DNA of 64,000 nt from Anastatus disparis (taxonomy: Eukaryota > Arthropoda > Insecta > Hymenoptera > Eupelmidae), in the NCBI GenBank assembly GCA_017163975.1, contig JAFFSR010000218.1, positions 1,984,001 through 2,048,000 on the forward strand, given 5' to 3'. The translations under genes and the position numbers were made by a program. Of this stretch, positions 11,208 through 20,576 are shown piece after piece. How positions within the stretch are numbered: position 1 is the stretch's first letter; each line of letters opens with the position of its first letter. The notes under the pieces were generated by a model. It saw only the letters and a program-made list of their open reading frames with translations. It was not told the DNA's origin and made no database searches.

Positions 11208-11524
11208 AAGAATGCGACCCCGCTTTAAAGAACCAACATCATCAGACCCCAAGTAGAGCGATAGAGGCATGTTGCTTTATTTGGCTAGGGGTTTAAAATA
11301 ATAAAATAAAATTTTGAAATCTTTAATTAAATCGCGACGTTGAAAGCGGCTCGATATAGGTCCCCGCATCTCAAGGGAAACCAAAGTCTGACTCTCGCTC
11401 CGCGCTAGATACCATGCGGGCAAACTCGAAGATCACCAACTAAGCGCGACGCTGCGTAAAGAAATTTACGCGTGTGCAGCGACGATTAATGAGTTATTAA
11501 TTTAATTCATTGCTCGACGTTGCA
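11208..11524. repeat. 310-bp dispersed element, copy 4
   Basis: Begins AGAATGCGACCCC and ends CTCGACGTTGCA. Internal landmarks and the GACGCTGCGTAAA...TTTACGCGTGTGCAGCG hairpin are kept. It is the most diverged of the four copies and marks the right edge of the LTR-rich region. Confidence 0.7.
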
Positions 11525-14500
11525 ATATCATGAGAAGAACAATGGATGCTATGCATACAGATTTATCAACTTTACAAATGAAAAATTTAATATATGTTTA
11601 GTCTAGCATTTTCGATTTCTTTAGTATTCAACAAATTACTTATTCTTTTCTTGGAAATTAAAATATCATTTATTTGAATTAATTTAGTTTAATGCAAAAA
11701 TTCTTTTTGTAATTTTTGTTTTTAATTATTATATCAATTTAATAGTACGACTATTTAACGTCGACTGTTCATTTTTAGTTAAATAAATATATGGAAGTAC
11801 TAAATTGTAGAGTTGATGTATTCCTGAATGAGATTTACGTTAACTCCACAGCTTTTTGGTAAAACCATCTGAATCTTTTAAATTTTAATTGCATTACATA
11901 GAGATGACAAATATGCGACTATTTAACGTCGATTTTTCTTTAAAAATAAATCATTAGATATTTCATAAGGAAAATCATATATGTCTTTAATGTATCCAAC
12001 ATCAAACAATACAAAATAGTAAATATTTAATTTGAATTATTTACGATGTGGTTTTTTGTAAGAATTTATAATGTTGACAGCTCCAAATATTTGGTTATAA
12101 CAAAATCAATAATCACATATATTCAAATTGACATATTTCCAAGTCATACATTTTTATGGACTTAATTATATTAAAATCTTGAAGTCATCGACTATTTAAC
12201 GTCGACTTTTCTTCAAAAGTATATCATCAAGTAGTCCATTAGAAGAAATACAAGTGGCAATAGATGAATATCAGAGCAAACAAAGAAAACAAGTAACGTT
12301 GAATTTGACAAGTTCTCGATTCTCTTATTTTTTCAAAGTCTTAAAAAAAGCTTTGTTTATGTTGTTATAATAACTTGTATTGGCAATTTTGTAGTTAGAT
12401 TTCTCAAAAGGTGGATTAAGCTAAAATCTTGAAGTCTTCGACTATTTAACGTCGATATATCGTCAAAGATTTATTAACTTTAACAGTCTTATTGTAATTA
12501 TTTAACTAAACATGAACGAGAAATAACGTGCATTTACTTTCCGATTGAATCTAAACGGAGTATAAAAGCGTGAAATGGAAATACTCCAATGTAAAATTAT
12601 TTCCAAATAATTCTTGAAGATAAAATATCTCCAATCTAAAAGAAGATATTTAAAATTGTGTTTGAATTTTTGCACCTACAAAATTTAATTTCACACCAAT
12701 AGAAATAAAAATTTATTGTTAATTGAATCATGCGACTATTTAACGTCGAACTTTTATTAAATTTTGAAAGTGAATATTTATTTACTATCAATGAAAGTCT
12801 CTGATAAATTAGATAATGCGACTATTTAACGTCTACGTTTTGGACTATCATTGCAAATGGAATAATTCCATATGATGAACTGAAATTTGAAACTCGACGA
12901 ATAATTGAAAAATAAAAGGATGTTTTAAATTTCACGAACTATTTCCATCAAATTACCAATATCAATTTTACAATATTAGCAATAAAAATTTATTATTGAA
13001 TAAATCATGCGACTATTTAACGTCGAACTTCAATTACAATGCCAAATATGTTATTACCAATGAAAATTAATCATTGATCGAATTTTGTACCTATTTAACG
13101 ATGCTTTGATTTTTATTGTACATGAGAACGAATCTTAGAAAGCTAATAATGTAAATTTATCACTGACTAAGTTACACGACTATTTAATGTTTACTTCTCA
13201 TCAAGATTTATTTCTTATAGAGTTCAGCGTTTAATTGACTTTCGTTTTATAAAAAAGGCCAATATTATAAAATTTTAAAAAAATATTGAAACTGATGTAA
13301 ATATTTATTTTTATCTACGTTTGCATGTTTGGTAACAATAACAGTTTTATGAAGTTTAATGATGAATCTTGTATTATTTATGTCACTCTTATTTTCATCA
13401 TTAATAACAAACCCAAAATACGACTATTTAACGTCGATTTTAAAAGCAATCACTTCTTAAATATAACATTTCAATGAAGGTTAATCCTCAAGATGAAAAG
13501 TCTCAGTATATTTTGATCTATACTAGCTTGACTGCTCATTAAAGCTGCGACTATTTAATGTCGACTTTCAAAGCTATCTTTGAAAATTTAAAATTTATAT
13601 CACATAGGAATACAGATACATTTAAAATTGGGTTTTAATTTTTAAAAACGATTTCCAACAAACAAAATTCAACTTCACAATAAAAGTTCATCATTGATTA
13701 AATGATTCGACTATTTAACGTCGAACTTTAAATTATAAAAATGAATATTGAGTCATTATCAATAAAAAGCCAATCGTTGATTGCATGACTTCAAGCATTT
13801 ATGGCTAACTTATTCATTTTTATCGTGTGATGATTGAAATTCATCATCAAGTCATAAGATTACTCGATTATAAGTTCAAAGCTACTCCAGTTCGTTATTA
13901 AACTTTGAAGTGAAATCGTCGATACTGAGAGTTGAATTTGCGACTGCACATATCAATCACAAGTAGATTTGACATTATCATGAATGAAAATTTAACAATG
14001 ATTGAACTATACGACTATTTATCGTCGATTTTTCATCGGTAAGATACATCTTATCCAATACAAGAGGTAATATATTCATAAATTTACATATAGAAAAGTG
14101 TGCCAATATACACGAATATAGTTAAAAGACTGTTTTTAAGAATATTTTGGTACTAAAATTATCTTCTCTAATAACAAAGTTCATTTTAATACCGTCTGTA
14201 GATTAATGTTTCCTTAGAATAAAGTCATAAATTTATCTAAGAAAAGCATTAGTACGCGAAATGAGAAGTTATTCTTCGTCCCAGCGTAGTTAGAGCTTTG
14301 ATTTATTATATGACAAAGCATTATATTTAAAAAGAAAAAACAAACGAACGAAATTTATAATTATTTCCAAAGGCTATCGATATTTATGGATTGTCTTTTA
14401 TCCATGAACAATAAATCTGTTCGTTTTAAAATCAAAATTATGATGCAGTAGTGACATTTCATCCTCATACGCGAATTGATCAATATTGTTAATTAAAGCA

Positions 14501-15000
14501 GCGACTAAATAACGTCGGTTTCAATCTTGAAAAATGGAAAAAGTGTATGAGGATCGATATGTATATTATAAAACAAGAAGAAAGTAAAATGATATTTTCA
14601 ATATATCGAGAAATAATTTCACCATTAAATGAATATAATTTTCAAAGTAACTTACATCAATGAAAGATAAAATTTAGCATTGATGAAGTTTCACGACTAT
14701 TTAGCGTCGACCAAACAAAAGTAATACTTTAAATATGGTTTTCTCCAGTTCCGATTTTTCATTTAAGTACCAATACTTCTATAATAAAGTATTTAATCAA
14801 AAGGTTATTTTGATAAGAATAACCATATGATGATGAATATCTGCTACTGGGAAGAAAAACTAATGTTTATCATCACCAATATTAAAAAATGTAAACTTGA
14901 ATTTAAAGTGAAATTCCGACTTAAATTAAAAAGTTAATTTTCCGCAAGTGATCGATGAAAACAACATAATAAATACATTATACGACTATTTAACGTCGAT
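11525..15000 (+). repeat. Array of 16 near-palindromic 16-bp boxes (CGACTATTTAACGTCG)
   Basis: Boxes start at 11748, 11916, 12189, 12439, 12733, 12819, 13010, 13088 (degenerate), 13177, 13421, 13548, 13708, 14012, 14502, 14693 and 14983, all in the same orientation. Nine or more match CGACTATTTAACGTCG exactly; the others differ by one to a few bases. The dyad is CGAC-N8-GTCG and most copies have flanking G/A (GCGAC...GTCGA). Spacing is irregular, 77 to 490 bp. The spacers retain only a faint shared context (CCAATGAAAATTTATCATTGAT before several boxes). No ORF is present. A protein-binding array, a non-coding RNA with repeated modules, or an old satellite with one constrained segment are all possible. 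Confidence 0.85.
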
Positions 15001-15009
15001 TTTCGTTCA

Positions 15010-15070
15010 AACATTAGTTTTTACGTAAGGCAAATAAAAAAATTGCCTGAATGTTGTAAAAACTAATGTT
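15010..15070. repeat. Strong 61-nt hairpin
   Basis: AACATTAGTTTTTAC pairs with GTAAAAACTAATGTT, with an inner AGGCAA/TTGCCT stem and an A-rich loop. It lies 12 bp after the last box of the array. It could be a small fold-back element or a structured RNA; nothing in the sequence decides between them. Confidence 0.6.
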
Positions 15071-15396
15071 ATGAAGCTTATTTGTTTGAATAAAAAAATA
15101 ATGTTTAATATTACAAACATACTAAATAATCAGTAATTTTCAAAAACGAATGATTTTGTTTTTTTCTTGCGCAAGATAAAAAATGAATGCTTGCAAAATA
15201 AAAACAAAAAAAATGAATAAATTAATCTTAATTTGCCAATATGCACTATTAACAATATCCAGAACATGATAAATATACACTTAAAGAACTCACTTCAACG
15301 CAGATTCCAACCGTATTCGATAAATATTGAAATGAAGTGCTGTACGAACTGTGTTCTCCGAACGATAAACATGGAATCGTCGAATGATGATGTTTT

Positions 15397-15744
15397 CTAT
15401 GTTGGAACATTCTTGGTTGCAGTGTTGGAATCATCCTTGAGATCATAAATTCTGAAAAATATGAAATGAACTTTTACAAATAATATTCTACTTTTGCAAA
15501 ATAATAACACTTTACTTTAGAAACTTAGATCGATGAACAAAAATGCACAAGACTCTGAATTTTCAACTATTGTTTTTAACACTTTAAATCCAAAAGAAAA
15601 TGAATTTCATTTCATAAAAATCAGTAATTTTAAATATTAAAGCTTACACTTACTTCAAGATGTTCCACTGGATACTCCGTTGCCGATACATGCTAGTATT
15701 GCTCAGTACTGCACGTTCGGCAGTAGATTTGGATATGACCGAAA
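15397..15744 (-). pseudogene. Possible minus-strand exon pair, unknown protein
   Basis: On the minus strand an open segment (15744 down to 15654) ends at a consensus donor GTAAGTG. After a 202-bp intron a TTTTTCAG acceptor opens the second segment at 15451. The reading frame passes through in phase 2, giving ...NILK then IYDLKDDSNTATKNVPT and a TAG ending at 15397. Beyond that stop the same frame stays open for about 34 more codons, which suggests either a real stop or a decayed gene. I do not recognise the protein. The acceptor proposed for the first segment is weak and no start is identified. Confidence 0.3.
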
Positions 15745-16408
15745 CTTACATTTTCAATGTATTTATACTCTCCAAATTTAATCTACCTGAGTCTTTGCTA
15801 ATCCATTTTGGAAAAGCTAAGTGCATTTCCAACAAATGGACTATCAAAGTTTAGGTAATATTCATTTACCTGAATGTACTCCACCTTCTTTTCAAATAAG
15901 TATAAATTCATAAATTTATTAGCATGAGGGATAAAATATGGATATAATATAGAGAAAATCTGAACCACCTTAAATGTATGAACCAACCGTGGTAGGATTA
16001 AGAAAGTAGGCGGAGTAAAAAATATCTTCGTTTATGGTTTCATTATCCCATTGTATTAAATTTTCTTACTTTTTCAAAAATTACATTAGAATCATTTTCA
16101 ATATGCAGAAATTCCAATCTCTATATTAGGATAATCACATAAATGAAGTTCTATGAAAAGAACTCGAATACTTTTCTTAATTAATATGCACCATAAAATT
16201 AGTTTTTCCATAAATGGTAGTTTCTTGGAATTTTTTTTTCGTAGAAGGAAGTAATCGAAGCACCTAGATTTTTGACATTTATTTAATAAGTCCAGAAAAA
16301 AATTAGTTTTAAATAAAGTGATATTTATCATAATAAAAATTTACCTGCTATTTATCTAATATTTATTCATATTTATTTAATTTAACAACTCATTTTATTA
16401 TTTTGTAG

Positions 16409-16443
16409 ATAATAACCGTTATGGTTACGTCACGAATATTTAA
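16409..16443 (+). pseudogene. Orphan last exon of a CRAL-TRIO paralogue
   Basis: After a TTTTGTAG acceptor, 35 nt read (in phase with a preceding G) DNNRYGYVTNI and stop. This is the same length, phase and motif as the last exon of copies A-F (for example DNNRYGYVTKT in copy A). Downstream, TAATTAATGATGTTG and AGAAAACGTAATTTAACAAAAA match the 3' UTR of copy A. No exon 5 or earlier exon is visible upstream to 15 kb. It is a relic of a seventh gene, or of a partial duplication whose front was lost. Confidence 0.85.
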
Positions 16444-16964
16444 ACAGTGGAATAGAATGTTTAGTAATTAATGATGTTGTTTCCTTTTAGAAAACGTAAT
16501 TTAACAAAAACTGCTGTAAACAATTTTCAAATTTATTGAAACTGTATTTTTTCAACGGATCAAAAAGAGTTTGTCTAAAAGTACTAAGCATTTATTTTTA
16601 TATGGACTCAAATTTTAATAAAAATATAAGTTATTACTTTACTTATGAATAAAAATCTTATTTTGTAATAAAAGAATTAAATATATAAAAATAGTGAAAT
16701 AAGATACTTCAAACATGTTCAAGGATATGTCAAAGAAAAACGCTCAAAATTGTTTTATAAGTCATTTATTTTTATTTTATTATTGACTTTATAAAAATAC
16801 AGTTATTTTAATAATTTGTTTTTATATTTTGAGACTTTATGAGTATCAAAAACCAATGCCTCATATTACTATAGTAAATTGTTAAATAAATAACTGTTTT
16901 ACCATCTGTTAATAAATATAGATATTGTGGTTTCAATGATAAATAATTTTGCCTTCTAAATAAT
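16444..16964. other. Relic 3' UTR and AT-rich spacer
   Basis: The first ~80 bp are homologous to the 3' UTR of the CRAL-TRIO copies. The remainder is AT-rich spacer with nothing else recognisable. Confidence 0.5.
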
Positions 16965-17206
16965 ATAATAGTATATTACATACCAAGGGAGGTAAAGTAC
17001 TGGCGAGTCCATAGCACATATAATTGCCACCTCGAGCCGAAGGCGAGGGTGGCAAATATGTGCTATGGGCTCGTCATTTTACCTCCCGTGGTGTGTATGC
17101 TATTTTTCGCCATACCCGGGCCGAAAATACAACTTTTGTTTTTCGGTGCCGGGACGAAAGTTGTGCTTTCGGGCAGGGTATGGCGAAAAAGTACCATTAT
17201 AACTGA
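16965..17206. mobile_element. Double fold-back element with GCCGAAGGCGAGG loop
   Basis: A first hairpin runs from GGGAGGTAAAG (about 16987) to TTTACCTCCC (about 17088), with arms including CCATAGCACATA/TATGTGCTATGG and TTGCCACC/GGTGGCAA around GAGCCGAAGGCGAGG. A second hairpin follows, TTTTTCGCCATACCC (about 17103) to GGGTATGGCGAAAAA (about 17192). The open + frame through it is a by-product of its GC content. No transposase is present. Confidence 0.7.
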
Positions 17207-17393
17207 GGAATAAAGCTGCTGTCGATAATAAAGAGAAGCTTTGAATATATGAATCTTTTTATCGAGACATCTGACTAATTAAGATTAAACTTATAATGCT
17301 AAATATTTGATCGGGTACAGTTGAATATTGAATTTATTTAAATTAAAAAAAATATGTATTTTATTTATTTAAATCGAAACTCTGCTTTGATTT

Positions 17394-17525
17394 AAATAAT
17401 AGTACATTACGTTCCGTGGACAGATAGGCTTTTTTTACGAAACGAGAAGATTACAAGCCGAGCCGAAGGCGAGGTTTGTAACGAGTTTCGTTAAAAAGCC
17501 TTTTTGTCCAAGTAACGTAATGAAT
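17394..17525. mobile_element. Related fold-back element with GCCGAAGGCGAGG loop
   Basis: TTACGTTCCGTGGACA...AGGCTTTTTT is mirrored by AAAAAGCCTTTTTGTCC...GTAACGTAA, with an inner ACGAAAC/GTTTCGT stem and the same GAGCCGAAGGCGAGG core as the element at 16965. The left flanks are also alike (AATAATAGTACATTAC versus ATAATAGTATATTAC), so both belong to one family. Confidence 0.7.
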
Positions 17526-17599
17526 TTTACGTTCTGAGAGCCGAAAATGAGAAAAGAAGTTGCGATTTTGAGGTTAGAAGAACGTAAAAATAATTTTTT

Positions 17600-18390
17600 A
17601 TATATTGATAAGTTAAAGCTTGGCACAAAAATTTTGATTTACAATCTTTGATTTGATGTTAATCAAAACACATAAGTGCTGCTAATTATAGCAATGTCTT
17701 TTTAATAAAAATAGGCATATTTATGATTTATGTGTAAATCGAAAATAGTTTATATTATTATAAAATAAAGGTGATCACCCTATTGAAAAATTTAGACCAA
17801 ATACGTTCCAGAATCCAACCCAAAATCACGAAAGTATTACATGACTAATTGCAAAATAAAATATATGAAAAACAACTGATAAATTCAAGAAAACATAGCT
17901 ATTCAGTCGAAAAATTCTCATCAGTAGAGAAGATTAACAATAGAAAACAATGATCGGTTTGCCATTATTTTAAACTTTCTATGTAACAATGTGAGAATTT
18001 GCAAATAATATGAATAATGGCAAATTCCTACTTCAAGCTAGTCAAAACAAGGTTAAAAAAATTGAAGAAAAATATCTTTTCAAAATGTATTTCTGCCCTT
18101 ACAAGAAGGGTACATTTTAGTCTTGGATTTTTTTCCAAATTTGGGATATTTCCACCCATATGAAAAATTTGCTATTTTTAAACTAATGATTCTAGAAGAT
18201 TTTTATTGAAAGTCTAAAAGTTACTGCAGATCGTCGCTGCTAACAAAGAGTAATATATTTTAATAGATTTTTATTTAAGATAAGTTTTCAAAAAGTATAT
18301 TCTTTATGAATATAAAGAACATTTTTTTAAGTAATCTAAGTGTTATTTATTATGACCAATATTTATGACTACAATATTTTTATAACTTTT
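17600..18390. other. AT-rich spacer, nothing recognised
   Basis: No gene, repeat or splice pattern is supported in this stretch. Confidence 0.4.
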
Positions 18391-18584
18391 AGAGATCGTC
18401 AATGGCTCACTCGGTAGAGTGATGGATTCGTAATCTCGATGTCCCGAGTTCGAATCCCGCTCTCGGTTGAATGATACAAGTATACCACTGTAAACGATAT
18501 TGCTTTGTTCACAAACACATGTATACTGAAAAAAATGCTATAGCATCGCAATGATAGCGTTAAATATAGCGAGGTTAAATAAAT
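18391..18584 (+). mobile_element. tRNA-derived SINE, copy 1
   Basis: A box-A-like TGGCTCACTCGGTAGAG (about 18403) is followed by a box B GAGTTCGAATCCCGC, the RNA polymerase III promoter layout of a tRNA. A tRNA-unrelated body follows (ACCACTGTA...) and the 3' tail is GCGAGGTTAAATAAAT. Two further copies are at 25265-25462 (+) and 50438-50636 (-). It is not a functional tRNA gene, because the downstream body is conserved between copies and a cloverleaf is not maintained. Confidence 0.85.
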
Positions 18585-18989
18585 TTCTTCCATAACCCGA
18601 TATTTGTATTTATGTAAAATGCTATTTTTTTGTATAAATAATTCTTTTATTATAAATTTTGCAAAAGTTTTACCATTTTAATTAAAATTAAGGTTCATCT
18701 CAAATCCTATACAGAATTTTGTATACTTAAGTATTATAGCTCTACAACAATACGGTTCCATTAGCGTAATAATGCAAATCATATTCAAAATAATAAGACA
18801 TTACAGGCTTATATTAAACAACAAAATTTTCGAATGACAGTTGACAAGAAGTGAGTATGAAAAAAACTCTACCAATTATACATGCACGGGTATAACTTTC
18901 AGCTTGAACTGACAAAGCAAAAAATAGAAGTATTAGCAAATGCGTGTCAAAGTTGTTTCCGCAGAATTACTTTAATATGCTATTAGTCG

Positions 18990-19080
18990 CGAGCTTTGCT
19001 TTTGAAAATGGTTTTTTTTTCTACATTGTTCAGTGCTCAATGTGACTCAAACTTGTAAGCGTGCTATTAAAATTCGTAAG
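18990..19080 (+). promoter_or_regulatory. Diverged promoter/5' exon module of copy A
   Basis: TTCAGTGCTCAATGTGACTC at about 19029, then CTTGTAAGCGTGCTATTAAA, aligns with the module before copies B, D, E and F (CAGTC...GCGACTC...CTTGTTAACGTGCTTTCGAAA). TCAGT is the arthropod initiator. The 5' donor is not obvious here. A splice acceptor CTTTTTTCTTCAG lies 31 bp before the copy A start codon, supporting a 5' UTR intron. Confidence 0.5.
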
Positions 19081-19344
19081 AGAATTTCGATCGTGTTATT
19101 TTGTAATAATCGGTATGAAATTATTTTAATTGATTGTGATATATTTTGTTTGTTTTGGAAAATTTTGTTATGGTGTAAAAATTTCCGTTCACTTCAGTTC
19201 TTTCTTTGAAAAAAATAAAAGAACTTTTGATATTTCTATTTTCATTTAATTTCAATTTTTATTTAAACAGTATATATTTTTATCATAAAACCATATAGTG
19301 TTTTTTTAAAAAACCAGTGTTCTTTTTTTATTAGACCAAATTTT

Positions 19345-19475
19345 TCCTTGCAAGAGAAGTAACTTTCTTGGGAACGCTGTCACCCCACTTTAGTTCCCGC
19401 CTTCTTCGTCGCTTCTTGTTTCACACGTTTTTAATAAGACCGGCACTTGTGATTGTGAAAAATTTAAACTTCTTA
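19345..19475. repeat. Dispersed repeat shared with 40840-40970
   Basis: The words AGTAACTTTCTTGG, CCCGC and TTGTGATTGTGAAAAATT occur in the same order at 40855-40965. This is a two-copy dispersed repeat of about 120 bp. No coding content. Confidence 0.55.
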
Positions 19476-20576
19476 TATTTTCAATAAGTATAGTGTAGAC
19501 CAATCATAAATTCTTCGTATTATACGTGAGCATTACAATTATTACAAACATTATATGTAGTATATAATCATTATTATTTATACTTACCATACATACGAAA
19601 CGAATACGTTTATTTTTTGTATTAATGCAGTGGAAGATTGTGCAATTGACTGATGAATTAAAAAATAAATGTAAATAATAATTCAATTGTTGTGATAAAT
19701 TGAGAATAAAATAATACGCATATATTTTTTACCGCAATTTTTGAAAAACTTCGTTGTAAATTTCATGAGATTTCAAAAAAAATAATTGACAAGAAATAGT
19801 GTTGTAATTTTCATGCAGAATTTCTTTGTAATTTTTATAGAAATATTCTCTCCGTGTACGAATGACATTTGATTTGCTTTCTCCTTTGAAATTAAAAGAA
19901 GACTAGTTTTCATTGAGAACAACTACTTGCTACTTGTATTCTTTTCATTATAAAATTTACAAAAGTTGATTTAATTTGTTTCTTTTTTTTTAAATAATTT
20001 TAAATATAAGAATACGTTTCGCTTTAATCATGTTTCTAAAATTATTTCCTCGTACAAAACATTGATTGCAGTCATATAAAGACCAACATTTAACGAAAGT
20101 TAAATGAAATTAAGATACTTAGAATTTCAAATACTGAATAATCAGCTATTTCGCGTATCGTCAAATGAAAATTTTTCTTCAATTTTCACATTGTATGTAA
20201 AACAATAAAAATTCACAGGAAAATTTTTAAGCATTATGATTCTTTAAAGTGCACGCGTAAAAATACTAAATAACAAGGTCATAAAGCATCTCACATATAA
20301 TGTAAATACAATTTTTTCAACTTCTTGAAATCGAATTTAAGAAAAAGTAATGGTTAAACTATAACATGGGTAAATTAACATTCGAGTTGAAGGCGAGAAA
20401 TCTTTGCCACGGGGTGACCACTTTCCTCTTTGTGGAAGAAAAAATGGAATAATTACAGACTAAAATTTAAAACAAATCTTTTTTATTGACCTTACTTTTT
20501 ACTTTTGTCTACATCCAATGTGTTTTATTTAACCTTTTTTCTTCAGAAAACAAGGCCAAATTAAAGCAGAGTAAAA

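Noticed and set aside
640..11524. Complete LTR retrotransposon with gag-pol
   Set aside because: Despite several LTR-like ends, no protease, reverse transcriptase, RNase H or integrase frame is present.
11748..14998. CRISPR-like array
   Set aside because: The repeat is only 16 bp, spacing is irregular (77-490 bp), there are no cas genes and the window is clearly eukaryotic.
17024..17206. Open + frame of 60 codons
   Set aside because: It lies wholly inside two fold-back arms; openness is explained by locally higher GC.
18400..18470. Possible tRNA gene (box A and box B present)
   Set aside because: Three copies share a long non-tRNA body and an A-rich tail, so this is a tRNA-derived SINE rather than a tRNA gene.
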